Source: Variovorax paradoxus
GTDB lineage: Bacteria > Pseudomonadota > Gammaproteobacteria > Burkholderiales > Burkholderiaceae_C
Direction: 5' to 3'
Assembly (NCBI RefSeq): GCF_009755665.1
Contig: NZ_CP046622.1
Span: 3,286,001-3,350,000, forward strand
Length of the DNA: 64,000 nt
Positions 1 to 8,469 of this stretch are shown here, in pieces. The notes below the pieces were generated by a model. It made no database searches. It saw nothing but the letters and a program-made list of their open reading frames with translations, and was not told the DNA's origin. Within the stretch, counting starts at the first letter, position 1. The number at the start of each line of letters is the position of its first letter. The translations under genes and the position numbers were made by a program.

Positions 1-1
1 C

Positions 2-691
2 GACGACCAGGGCAACACGGTGCAGACGCGCCGCAAGCTCAAGCCCACGCACGTGGAGCGCACCGTGTTCGGCGAGGGCGACGGCTCCGACCTTGCGGTG
101 GCCGAAACGGCCATCGGCAACATCGGATCGCTCTCGTGCTGGGAGCACCTGCAGCCGCTCAGCAAATACGCGATGTATGCGCAGAACGAGCAGATCCACT
201 GCGGCGCATGGCCCAGTTTTTCGCTCTACCGCGGTGCGGCCTTCGCCCTCGGCCCCGAGCTCAACAATGCGGCCAGCCAGGTTTACGCGGCGGAAGGCCA
301 ATGCTTCGTCATTGCGCCGTGCGCCACCGTTTCACCGGCAATGAGCGAGCTGATGTGCACCGATGCAGGCAAGCAGCAGTTGCTGCGCGTGGGCGGCGGC
401 TTTGCACGCATCTACTCGCCCGACGGTTCCCCGCTCGGCACGGCGCTGGCCGAAAACCAGGAAGGGCTGGTGATTGCGGACATCGACCTCGGAATGATTG
501 CGCTCGCCAAGGCAGCGGCCGACCCGAGCGGCCACTACTCGCGGCCGGACGTCACGCAGCTGCTGCTGAACAAGACAAAACGCGAACCGGTGGTGCTGCA
601 GCGTACGCCCGAAGTCGAAGGCGGCGCCTTCGAAGCCATCGTCGCCGCGCCCGAGCCGGCCGTCGCGGCGCGCCAGCAGCTGGCCGCCTGA
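2..691 (+). CDS. Nitrilase, C-terminal part (5' end outside window)
   Basis: This is the last 229 residues of a carbon-nitrogen hydrolase of the nitrilase branch. The reading frame is open to the left edge, so the N-terminal part with the catalytic Glu is missing from view, not lost. The enzyme would hydrolyse an organic nitrile to the carboxylic acid and ammonia in the cytoplasm. The catalytic Lys block RKLKPTHVER (Lys codon at 35-37) and the catalytic Cys in GSLSCWEHLQPL (Cys codon at 137-139) are both visible, with the typical HCGAWPSF segment downstream. The stop lies 18 bases before the aldoxime dehydratase ATG, so the two are probably co-transcribed and act in sequence. Whether the substrate is aliphatic or an arylacetonitrile cannot be read from the fragment. 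Confidence 0.93.
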   Translation, partial: DDQGNTVQTRRKLKPTHVERTVFGEGDGSDLAVAETAIGNIGSLSCWEHLQPLSKYAMYAQNEQIHCGAWPSFSLYRGAAFALGPELNNAASQVYAAEGQCFVIAPCATVSPAMSELMCTDAGKQQLLRVGGGFARIYSPDGSPLGTALAENQEGLVIADIDLGMIALAKAAADPSGHYSRPDVTQLLLNKTKREPVVLQRTPEVEGGAFEAIVAAPEPAVAARQQLAA

Positions 692-709
692 ACACGCTGG
701 AGCCACGCC

Positions 710-1771
710 ATGGAATCCGCCATTGCAGAGCACCTGAAATGCCCACGCACGCGTCACCGCCGCGTGGAGGACGATTACGCGCCGCCCTACCCCGCCTGGT
801 CGGCACGCGCACATGCCGCGGTCAGGCAGGTGGTAATGGGCTACTTCGGCGTGCAATCGCGCGGCGCCGATATGCAAGGCCGCGCATGCGCTGCGCTGAT
901 GAAGATCGCAGCCGGCTTCGCGCTGCCCGACGGCCCGGGCCATCACGACTTCGCACACTACGTCGATGCCGACGGCTACGACAACATGATCGCCATCGCA
1001 TACTGGGACGACCCTGCAGCCCATGCACGCTGGTGCGCCGCGCCCGAGGTCGACGCGTGGTGGCGCTCCGACGAGCGGCTGGCAGACGGCCTTGGCTATT
1101 TCCGCGAAATCGTTTCGCCGCGCGTCGAGCACTTCGAGACCATGTTCAACACACCTGACCGCCTCGAGGGCGTGGGCGTGGTGATGTGCGGCGTGAGCGG
1201 CGAACTGCAGGAGCACGGCTACTGGGGTTCGATGCGCGACCGCATTCCGCTTTCGCAGACCGATGCCATGGCACCCTCCGGCACACGCGCCGTAATGGCC
1301 GGTACGCCGGCTCCGGGGCAGCGCGTGCGCATCGCGGGCCACGAGAACATCGCGATGATCCGCTCCGGGCAGGAATGGGCCGACACCACCGGCCAAGAAC
1401 GCACGCTCTACCTGGAGCAGATGGAACCGGTACTGCGCGAGGGCATGGAGTTCTTGCGCGACCGGGGACTGGACATCGGCTGCTACAGCAACCGCTACAT
1501 GCGCCATCTCGACGCCAAGGGCACGCCGCTCGAAAAGTCGTTCGGCCTGAGCTTCTGGCGATCGCTCGCCGACATGGAGCGCTGGGCCGAGTCGCACCCC
1601 ACGCACGTCGCGATCTTCGGCAGCTTCATGCGCTACGTGCAGGCGCTGAACTTCCAGCTGCAGCTGCGCGTGTACCACGAGGTGTCGGTACTGAAGGCCG
1701 ACGAGCAGAGCTACGAGTACATCAACTGCCATGGGCGCAGCGGGCTCATGAACGGATTGGCCACCACCTAG
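710..1771 (+). CDS. oxd: Haem-containing aldoxime dehydratase
   Basis: This 353-residue protein has the usual length of the aldoxime dehydratase family, which uses ferrous haem b to dehydrate an aldoxime (R-CH=N-OH) to the nitrile. Family residues are in register with the numbering I recall for the Rhodococcus enzyme: Arg178 in YWGSMRDRIP, Ser219 in NIAMIRSG, and His299 in SHPTHVAIF as the expected proximal haem ligand. The histidine in LQLRVYHEV falls at 323, three residues later than the recalled catalytic distal His320, so that assignment is by motif only. The ATG at 710 follows the nitrilase stop closely. The product nitrile is the substrate of the neighbouring nitrilase, giving an aldoxime to acid route. 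I see no dedicated regulator between them. Confidence 0.92.
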   Translation: MESAIAEHLKCPRTRHRRVEDDYAPPYPAWSARAHAAVRQVVMGYFGVQSRGADMQGRACAALMKIAAGFALPDGPGHHDFAHYVDADGYDNMIAIAYWDDPAAHARWCAAPEVDAWWRSDERLADGLGYFREIVSPRVEHFETMFNTPDRLEGVGVVMCGVSGELQEHGYWGSMRDRIPLSQTDAMAPSGTRAVMAGTPAPGQRVRIAGHENIAMIRSGQEWADTTGQERTLYLEQMEPVLREGMEFLRDRGLDIGCYSNRYMRHLDAKGTPLEKSFGLSFWRSLADMERWAESHPTHVAIFGSFMRYVQALNFQLQLRVYHEVSVLKADEQSYEYINCHGRSGLMNGLATT

Positions 1772-1843
1772 AGACCGCGTTTCGGGCATTTGCTTTAGGA
1801 TGCGCGGCCCTATTCAAGCGCAAGCAAAGGCAAGGACCCGACC

Positions 1844-3556
1844 ATGTGGAGCGAACTCGACAGCCTCGTCGAAGCCTCGATGCAGGAATGGAAAGTACCC
1901 GGGCTTGCCCTGGCCGTGATCCAGGACGGCGAGATTGCCGTGCTCAAGGGCTACGGCGTGCGCGACACCGATACGGGCCTGCCCGTGACGGTGGACACGC
2001 AATTCCTGCTGTGCTCGATCACCAAGTCGTTCACCGCGGCCGGGTTGGGCTTGCTGGTCGATGAGCGCAAGCTCGAATGGTCGCGGCCGGTGCGCGAGGT
2101 GATTCCCGAATTTCGCCTGCACGACCCGGTGGCGACCGAACGGCTGACGGTGCGCGACCTGCTGTGCCATCACAGCGGCCTGCCGCGGCACGACTGGATC
2201 CACATGCCCGGCGACCTGAGCAATGCCCAGATGCTGGCCGCACTCAGGCACCTTGCACCGAACAAGGACTTGCGCGACACCTTCCAGTATTCGAACCTCG
2301 GGTACCTGGTCGCCGGAATGGTCACCGAGCGCATCAGCGGCCAGAGCTACCAGGACTTCACCACCGAACGCTTGATGAAGCCCCTGGGCTTCAGCCACTT
2401 CAGCTTTTCCATCGAGGCGCTTGGCGCCGCCGAAGACGCCGCCCGCCCCCATGCGATGGATGGCGACGAGCGCTACCGCACGCCGCTCTCGCCCATTCGC
2501 GCCACGCCGGCGGGCGGCATCAACGCTTCGGTGTCAGACCTGGCGAAATGGGCGCGCTTCCTGCTCGGCGGCAAGGTGGATGGCCGCCAGCTGCTTTCGG
2601 CCCAGGCGCTGCGCGAAATGACCACGCCGCGCGTGCACATGGGCCGCTCCGAATTTCCCGAGATCGGCGATTCGCACTACGGCCTCGGCCTTTTCTGCGA
2701 GCAGTACCGGGGCGAGCGCACCATCGCGCATTCAGGCTCCTGGGCCGGCTGGAGCACGCTCATGACCATGCAGCCGGAACGCCGCGCGGGCGTGGTGGTG
2801 CTGACCAACCGGGCGCCGGGCGGCTTCACCGCCATCCTCACCTACGCGTTGCTCGACCACATTTGCGGCCGCACGCCCGTCGACTGGTTCGGCCGCCTGG
2901 CGCCGCGGCGCAAACAGGCAGTGGAACAGCTCGGCCTCGACAAGAAGGCCAAGGGGGAAGTCCGCCGAAGCGGCACCCGACCGAGCCACGCGCTGGAAGA
3001 CTATGTGGGCGGCTACGAGCATCCGGCGTACGGACGAATCCACATCGAACAGGCTGCCGACGGCCTTGCCTGGCGTTGGCGCGGCTTCGAGGAGCCGCTG
3101 GAGCACCGCCACTACGACGTGTTCATCACGCCCGACCGGCCGACGGTGATGCACCCCAGCAACCGGACCCTCACCTTCCGCTACGACCGGCAGGGCCGCA
3201 TCGATCGCGTGGAGGTTCCTCTCGAGGAGATGGTGGACGACATCGTGTTTCGCCGCGTTGCCGCCGGCGACGTGCTCGACCCGGCATTTCGCCGTTTGTG
3301 CGCCGGCGACTACCTGCACAGTGGCCGCGTCATCGAGATCAGGCTGGACGCCGAGGGCCAGCTCGGCATGACCGTTCCGGGCCAGCCGACCTACCGGCTG
3401 CTTCCGGCCGGCGGACGCAGCTTCAACGTCGACACGCTCGAAGGCTACGGGGTGGAGTTCCGCCGGCCGTCACCCGGCGTGGTGGACGCGATGATCTTTC
3501 ATGAACCCCGCACCACCGCCCTCGCACCGAGAGCGCCGAAGGCGGCGAAAGACTAG
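1844..3556 (+). CDS. Serine hydrolase of the beta-lactamase/penicillin-binding fold
   Basis: This 570-residue protein belongs to the class C beta-lactamase/esterase superfamily. Motif 1 is S58-I-T-K61 in LLCSITKSFT, motif 2 is Y149-S-N151 in FQYSNLGYL, and motif 3 is H296-S-G298 in IAHSGSW. These are the three active-site boxes of the fold. The catalytic domain covers roughly residues 5-350. The remaining 200 residues resemble the C-terminal beta-barrel (DUF3471-like) extension of many serine hydrolases of unknown substrate. No signal peptide is evident, so it is likely cytoplasmic and not a resistance beta-lactamase. It may act on an ester or a D-amino acid peptide. It follows the aldoxime dehydratase by 72 bases on the same strand, and its stop codon overlaps that of matB on the opposite strand. 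Confidence 0.85.
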   Translation: MWSELDSLVEASMQEWKVPGLALAVIQDGEIAVLKGYGVRDTDTGLPVTVDTQFLLCSITKSFTAAGLGLLVDERKLEWSRPVREVIPEFRLHDPVATERLTVRDLLCHHSGLPRHDWIHMPGDLSNAQMLAALRHLAPNKDLRDTFQYSNLGYLVAGMVTERISGQSYQDFTTERLMKPLGFSHFSFSIEALGAAEDAARPHAMDGDERYRTPLSPIRATPAGGINASVSDLAKWARFLLGGKVDGRQLLSAQALREMTTPRVHMGRSEFPEIGDSHYGLGLFCEQYRGERTIAHSGSWAGWSTLMTMQPERRAGVVVLTNRAPGGFTAILTYALLDHICGRTPVDWFGRLAPRRKQAVEQLGLDKKAKGEVRRSGTRPSHALEDYVGGYEHPAYGRIHIEQAADGLAWRWRGFEEPLEHRHYDVFITPDRPTVMHPSNRTLTFRYDRQGRIDRVEVPLEEMVDDIVFRRVAAGDVLDPAFRRLCAGDYLHSGRVIEIRLDAEGQLGMTVPGQPTYRLLPAGGRSFNVDTLEGYGVEFRRPSPGVVDAMIFHEPRTTALAPRAPKAAKD

Positions 3557-5088
3557 GCGAACAGGCCCTTGTGCTGCTCGCGCAGCAGCGCCTTCTGCAC
3601 CTTGCCCATCGTGTTGCGCGGCAGCTCGTTCACCACGAAGCAGCGCTTCGGTATCTTGAAGTTCGCGAGCTTCGACTTCAGTTCGGCCACGATGGCATCG
3701 GCATCCAGCGCGGCGCCCGGCTTGGGAATGACGATGGCCACGCCCACCTCGCCGAAGTCGGGGTGCGGCACGCCGACCACCGCGCTTTCGGCCACGCCGG
3801 GCAACTCGTTGATGTAGCCCTCGATCTCGGCGGGATAGACGTTGTAGCCGCCGCTGATGATCAGGTCCTTGCTGCGCCCGACGATGGTGATGTAGCCGCG
3901 GCCGTCGATCTTGCCGACGTCCCCAGTCTTGAAGAAGCCGTCGGCAGTGAACTCTTCTTTCGTCTTCTCGGGCATGCGCCAGTAGCCCACGAACACGTTC
4001 GGGCCGCTGACCTGGATGTTGCCGATCTCGTCGGTGGTGCAGTCGCGGCCGCTGTCGTCGCGAACGCGCAGTTGAACGCCCGGCAGCGCAAAGCCGACCG
4101 TACCGCCGCGGCGCTCGCCCTGCGCCGGGTTGTAGGGGTTGGAGGTGAGCATCACCGTTTCGCTCATGCCGTAGCGCTCGAGAATGGTGTGGCCGGTGCG
4201 CTCGCGCCATTCGTCGAAGGTTTCGATGAGCAGCGGCGCCGAACCCGCAACGAACAGCCGCATGTTGCGCACCGCCTCGCGCGTGAGGCCGGATTCGGCC
4301 AGCAGCCGCACGTAAAGCGTAGGCACGCCCATGAACACCGTGGCTTCGGGCAGCTTTTCGACCACGCGCTTCGGGTCGAACTTCGAGAACCAGATCATCT
4401 TGCTGCCGTTGAGCAGCGCACCATGCAACGCAACGAAGAGCCCGTGCACGTGGAAGATGGGCAGCGCATGGATCAGCACGTCGCCCTTCGTCCAGCCCCA
4501 GTAGTCCTTGAGCACTTCGGCATTCGACAGCAGGTTGCCATGCGTGAGCATGGCGCCCTTGCTGCGGCCGGTGGTGCCGCTGGTGTAGAGGATGGCGGCC
4601 AGGTCGTCTGCGTTTCTGTGCGCCACCGCATGCTGGTCGCTGCACTGCGCGGCAACCTCCAGCAGCGTGCCAGTGCGGTCGTCGTCCAGCGTGAACACGT
4701 GCCGCGTGCCGGCGGCATTGGCAATGGGGCCCACCCACGAGGCATTGCGGCTGGTGCACACCACCACGGCAGGCTCGGCATTGCCGATGAAATATTCGAT
4801 TTCAGCGCTTTGATAAGCGGTGTTGAGCGGCAGGAACACATAGCCGGCACGCAGCGTGGCGAGATACAGGATCATCGCCTCGACCGACTTCTCGACCTGC
4901 ACCGCGATGCGGGCGCCTTCTTCGAGGCCCAGCGCATCCAGCAGGTTGGCGATCATCGCGCTCGCGCGGTCGAGGTCTCTCCACGAATAGAACAGGCCGT
5001 TGTCCGTTTCGACGGCAATGCCGTCGAGGTCGGCGGGAAACGCCGCGCGCAAGGCGGCAAACAGGTTGGGGTTGGCTTTCGTCTTCAT
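3553..5088 (-). CDS. matB: Malonyl-CoA synthetase (malonate-CoA ligase)
   Basis: This 511-residue protein is an acyl-adenylate-forming enzyme that would activate malonate with ATP and CoA. The phosphate-binding loop YTSGTTGRSKG is at residues 168-178. The adenylate block ERYGMSETVM and the hinge region GRSKDLIISGGYNVYPAEIE follow in order. The C-terminal catalytic lysine lies in PRNTMGKVQK, the arrangement described for MatB enzymes. Length and motif spacing match MatB rather than long-chain acyl-CoA synthetases. It is the last gene of a minus-strand operon that also encodes malonyl-CoA decarboxylase, which makes malonate the natural substrate. The gap to the upstream hydratase gene is 12 bases. 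Methylmalonate could be an additional substrate. Confidence 0.92.
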   Translation of the reverse strand: MKTKANPNLFAALRAAFPADLDGIAVETDNGLFYSWRDLDRASAMIANLLDALGLEEGARIAVQVEKSVEAMILYLATLRAGYVFLPLNTAYQSAEIEYFIGNAEPAVVVCTSRNASWVGPIANAAGTRHVFTLDDDRTGTLLEVAAQCSDQHAVAHRNADDLAAILYTSGTTGRSKGAMLTHGNLLSNAEVLKDYWGWTKGDVLIHALPIFHVHGLFVALHGALLNGSKMIWFSKFDPKRVVEKLPEATVFMGVPTLYVRLLAESGLTREAVRNMRLFVAGSAPLLIETFDEWRERTGHTILERYGMSETVMLTSNPYNPAQGERRGGTVGFALPGVQLRVRDDSGRDCTTDEIGNIQVSGPNVFVGYWRMPEKTKEEFTADGFFKTGDVGKIDGRGYITIVGRSKDLIISGGYNVYPAEIEGYINELPGVAESAVVGVPHPDFGEVGVAIVIPKPGAALDADAIVAELKSKLANFKIPKRCFVVNELPRNTMGKVQKALLREQHKGLFA

Positions 5089-5100
5089 CGAGCAGGTACT

Positions 5101-5880
5101 TCAGAAATTCGGTTTGCGCTTGGCAAGAAAGGCGGCAATGCCTTCGCGGTGCTCGGCGGAGTCGGCATAGTCGTAGGCGGTTGCGAGCAGGCTCTCGGTC
5201 GTTTGCGCGCCGGCTTTCAGCATGGCGAAGGTGCGCTTGTGAAGCCGGGCGGCCCGCGGTGCCAGTGCGGCAATGCGCGCCGCATGCGCTTGCGCGGCGG
5301 CGGGCACTTCATGGTCGGGCAGCACCTGCAGCAAAAAGCCGGCGTCGTACAGCCGCTGGGCGCCGTGCACGCCGGCGGCCAGCAGCATGTCGCGCGCGAG
5401 CACATCGCCGATGGCGCCGTGAACCAGCGCGGCTTCCCGCGGCGCCATGGGAAAGCCCAGCTTGGCAATGGGCGCGCCGAACTTCGCCGACGCGCCCGCG
5501 AGCCGGATGTCGCAGCAGCTCGCTATCTCGATGCCTGCCCCCATGCATGCGCCTTCGATCTGCGCGACCAGGGGCAACGGGCAATCGAGCATGGCCTGCA
5601 GGGCGGCCCACACTTCGTTCTCGTGGAATTCACGCAAGCTGCTTTCGTCGAAACGGAACGACGGGTATTCGGAGATGTCGCCACCCGCGCAGAAGGCACC
5701 GCCCTCGCCGCTGATGACCACGCACCGAAGCCCCGCCTCGTCCGCTTGCCCGATGCCGTCGAACACGGCCCGCAGTTCGCGCCACATGGCGCGCGTCATC
5801 GCATTGAGGCGCCCCGCATTCGACAAGGTGACGAACGCTACCGGGCCCTCGCGGCGCAATGAGACCGTGCTCTCGCCCAT
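5101..5880 (-). CDS. Enoyl-CoA hydratase/isomerase family protein
   Basis: This 259-residue crotonase-fold protein contains the oxyanion-hole segments CVVISGEGGAFCAGGD and IEGACMGAGIEIASCCD. The usual glutamates of classical enoyl-CoA hydratases are not clear at both expected sites, so the exact reaction (hydration, isomerisation, decarboxylation or thioester hydrolysis) is uncertain. Its ATG overlaps the stop of the upstream Bug receptor by one base (TAATG arrangement), implying translational coupling, and matB follows after 12 bases. In this malonate operon it may act on a malonyl- or methylmalonyl-type CoA ester or recycle a side product. That role is inferred from position only. Confidence 0.85.
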   Translation of the reverse strand: MGESTVSLRREGPVAFVTLSNAGRLNAMTRAMWRELRAVFDGIGQADEAGLRCVVISGEGGAFCAGGDISEYPSFRFDESSLREFHENEVWAALQAMLDCPLPLVAQIEGACMGAGIEIASCCDIRLAGASAKFGAPIAKLGFPMAPREAALVHGAIGDVLARDMLLAAGVHGAQRLYDAGFLLQVLPDHEVPAAAQAHAARIAALAPRAARLHKRTFAMLKAGAQTTESLLATAYDYADSAEHREGIAAFLAKRKPNF

Positions 5881-6869
5881 TACTCGAGCTTGGCGCCCGA
5901 GGCTTTCGCCACCGACGCCCAGCGCTTGACCTCGGAATTGACGAAGCCGCCGTACGAGGCCATGGCGAGGTTCGGAATCTCCGAGCCGTTCTGCGCCCAG
6001 ATGGCCTTGAGCTCATCGGTTGCCAGCGCCTTCTTCATCTCGTCGACGATGCGTGCCTGCATGTCGGCGGGCGTGCCCTTGGGGGCCCACAGGCCGTACC
6101 AGGTGGTCACGGTGTAGTCGGGCAGGCCGACCTCGGCGGCGCAGGGCACGTCGGGGAATGCCGGGTTGCGCTTGGCGCCGGCCACCATCAGCGCCTTGAT
6201 GCGGCCGCCCTTGATGTGCTGCGCGGAAGAGCCAAGGCCGTCGAACATCAGGTCGACATTTCCCGCGATCAGGTCGGACAGCGCCGGGCCCGCGCCGCGG
6301 TACGGAATGTGCGTGATGAAAGTGCCGGTCTGCAGCTTGAACAGCTCGCCCGCCAGGTGGTGCGAGGTGCCCGAACCCGCCGAACCGTAGTTGAGCTTGC
6401 CGGGGTTGCGCTTGGCGGCGGCAACGAACTCCTGCAGCGTGGTGGCGGTCACGCGCCTGGGGTTGACCACCACCACCTGCGGCACGTTGGCCAGCAGCAT
6501 CAGGGGCACGAAATCTTTTTCGATGTCGTAGTCGAGCCTGGGGTAGATCGACGGTGCGATCGCGTGGTGAACCGCGCCCATGAAGAGCGTGTAGCCGTCG
6601 GGCTGCGCCTTGGACGCAATGCTTGCGCCCACGGTGCCGCCGGCGCCGCCGCGGTTGTCGATCACCAGGGTTTGCCCGGTCACCTTGGAGAACTGCGCCG
6701 AGAGCGGGCGCGCAAAGGCGTCGGTGCCGCCGCCGGCCGGGAACGGCACGATCATGTTGACCGGCCGCGTTGGCCAATTACCCCCCTGCGCACGCGCACC
6801 GCCGCACAGAACGGCTGCACCGGCTGCGCCCAGGCGCAGCACGTCGCGTCGTTGAAAACCCTGAGTCAT
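5880..6869 (-). CDS. Bug-family periplasmic solute receptor (TctC-like)
   Basis: This 329-residue protein carries an N-terminal export signal with a twin arginine (QRRDVLRLGAAGAAVLCGG) and the Bug hallmark WPTRPVNMIVPFPAGGGTDA immediately after it. These receptors bind carboxylates in the periplasm and normally hand them to a TctA/TctB membrane pair. Here it sits between malonyl-CoA decarboxylase and the enoyl-CoA hydratase-like gene in a malonate operon, in the place where a MatC-type carrier is found in rhizobia, so malonate is the likely ligand. No TctA or TctB gene is present in the window. The receptor must therefore use a membrane partner encoded elsewhere or serve in sensing. The translation stop is coupled to the next gene. 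Confidence 0.92.
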   Translation of the reverse strand: MTQGFQRRDVLRLGAAGAAVLCGGARAQGGNWPTRPVNMIVPFPAGGGTDAFARPLSAQFSKVTGQTLVIDNRGGAGGTVGASIASKAQPDGYTLFMGAVHHAIAPSIYPRLDYDIEKDFVPLMLLANVPQVVVVNPRRVTATTLQEFVAAAKRNPGKLNYGSAGSGTSHHLAGELFKLQTGTFITHIPYRGAGPALSDLIAGNVDLMFDGLGSSAQHIKGGRIKALMVAGAKRNPAFPDVPCAAEVGLPDYTVTTWYGLWAPKGTPADMQARIVDEMKKALATDELKAIWAQNGSEIPNLAMASYGGFVNSEVKRWASVAKASGAKLE

Positions 6870-6947
6870 CTGTCATCTCCTGTCGTTGTGGAATGCCGCG
6901 GCATGCGGCCGCCGACGCCTCGCGCGCCGGACTTTCTTTCAGAACTC

Positions 6948-8420
6948 TCAGCCTTTTTTGAAGAACAGGCTTTCGACATCTCCCGAAACCGCCACCTTGC
7001 CTTCGGCCAACCATGCGCGATGCTTGTCGAGCCGCTTGAGATCGTAGAGGTAATTGACCATGAGGCCATAAGACTGCTTTTGCCCTTTGGGCGACGGATC
7101 GCCAGCCCAGTTGAGCCGCTCGACCCGGGCACCGTTGCCCAGGTGAAAACGCGCTACCGGATCGACGGGCGTGCCGTCGATCAGCGTGCGGCCCAGGTAC
7201 TCGGCTGCCGCCTGCAGCAGCCATTGGCGCAGCGGCGACTTGGCGTCGAGCGTGGCTGCGCCGTCTACCGCCGCAAGCAGGCGCTCGGCGGTGGGGGGCA
7301 GCGAACCGACGAGGCGGCCGAGTTCGGCCTCGCGCTTTTCGTCCAGGCGCGGCAGCAGTTCCGCGGCGTTCTTGGCCAGCCAGGCTCGAAAGCCGGGAAT
7401 GGGCGAGAGGGTGGCAAAGATCTTCAGGCGCGGCAGCTCGTCCTGCAGCGTCTCGACCACGCGCTTGATGAGCGAATCGCCGAAGCTCACGCCCCGCAGG
7501 CCGTTCTGGGTGTTGCTGATCGAATAGAAAATCGCGGTGGTGGCCTTGGCCGGCTGAATGGGCACGGCTGTTTCGTCGAGCAGCGGCATGATGCCGTCGC
7601 TGATGCGGTCGACCAGCGCCACCTCGACGAAGATCAGCGGCTCGTTGGGCAGCCGCGGATGGAAGAAGCCGTAGCAACGGCGGTCGCTGTCGTCGAGCCG
7701 GTTCTTCACGTCGGTCCAGCTCTTGATGTCGTGCACGGCCTCGTAGCGGATCAGCTTCTCGATCAGCGAAGCCGGCGAATCCCAGTCGATGCGGCGCAGT
7801 TCGAGAAACGCGACGTCGAACCAGGTGGAGAACAGGTGCTCCAGTTCGGCATCGAGCGCAATCAGCCGCTTGTCGGACTTGAGAAAAGGCAGCAGCTCGG
7901 CGCGCAGGTCGACCAGGAAGCGCATGCCCTCGGGCTCTACCGCAAAGCGCTGCAGCAGCCGCATGCGGGGCGACACCAGCGCCCGGCGCAGCTTCAATTC
8001 GGCCTGGCCTTCGTCGGGCGTTCCGACGGCAGCCTGGTGCTGGTCGCGCGCCGACTTGAGCTTTTGCGGATCGGCCGCGAAATGCTCGCTCATCAGCGCC
8101 CAGTAGTCACGGCGCTCTTCCGGCGTGGCGGCCGCGTATTCGAGTGCAATGGCGTGCGCCCTCCGGCCGCCCTCGACCTCGCTCACGCGTGGATCGATGA
8201 CCGACTGCAAGGCCGTGAGCACGCGGCGCAAGGCGCGCGGCGACAGCGCCTCGTCGGCCTTGCGCAAGGTGGCCTGCATGCGCTCGGCGGTCGAGCGCAC
8301 GGTGGGTTTTGCGGCAGCCTTGGGCGCGCCGCGGGCGGCGCCCTCGGGCGCCACGGGCACCTTGCTGCCGGTCTTGTCGCCAGAACGCAGCCGCGCCTGG
8401 AACCATTCGGTCGCACTCAT
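6948..8420 (-). CDS. matA: Malonyl-CoA decarboxylase
   Basis: This 490-residue protein is a member of the malonyl-CoA decarboxylase family, converting malonyl-CoA to acetyl-CoA and CO2. The N-terminal half is the helical oligomerisation region. The C-terminal GNAT-like catalytic domain has the signature blocks FYSISNTQNGLRGVSFG and ATLSPIPGFRAWL, and near the end HLGNGARVERLNWAGD and GLMVNYLYDL. I chose the ATG at 8420: a GGAG lies seven bases upstream of it, whereas the in-frame GTG at 8426 is only one base from that GGAG. Together with the downstream MatB ligase it completes malonate to acetyl-CoA conversion. The gene starts 50 bases after the GntR regulator stop, so the regulator is probably in the same transcript. 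Confidence 0.94.
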   Translation of the reverse strand: MSATEWFQARLRSGDKTGSKVPVAPEGAARGAPKAAAKPTVRSTAERMQATLRKADEALSPRALRRVLTALQSVIDPRVSEVEGGRRAHAIALEYAAATPEERRDYWALMSEHFAADPQKLKSARDQHQAAVGTPDEGQAELKLRRALVSPRMRLLQRFAVEPEGMRFLVDLRAELLPFLKSDKRLIALDAELEHLFSTWFDVAFLELRRIDWDSPASLIEKLIRYEAVHDIKSWTDVKNRLDDSDRRCYGFFHPRLPNEPLIFVEVALVDRISDGIMPLLDETAVPIQPAKATTAIFYSISNTQNGLRGVSFGDSLIKRVVETLQDELPRLKIFATLSPIPGFRAWLAKNAAELLPRLDEKREAELGRLVGSLPPTAERLLAAVDGAATLDAKSPLRQWLLQAAAEYLGRTLIDGTPVDPVARFHLGNGARVERLNWAGDPSPKGQKQSYGLMVNYLYDLKRLDKHRAWLAEGKVAVSGDVESLFFKKG

Positions 8421-8469
8421 CGACACGCTCCAGTTCTGTGGAATGGGGAGATGCCCTTGTTGGTGCAGG

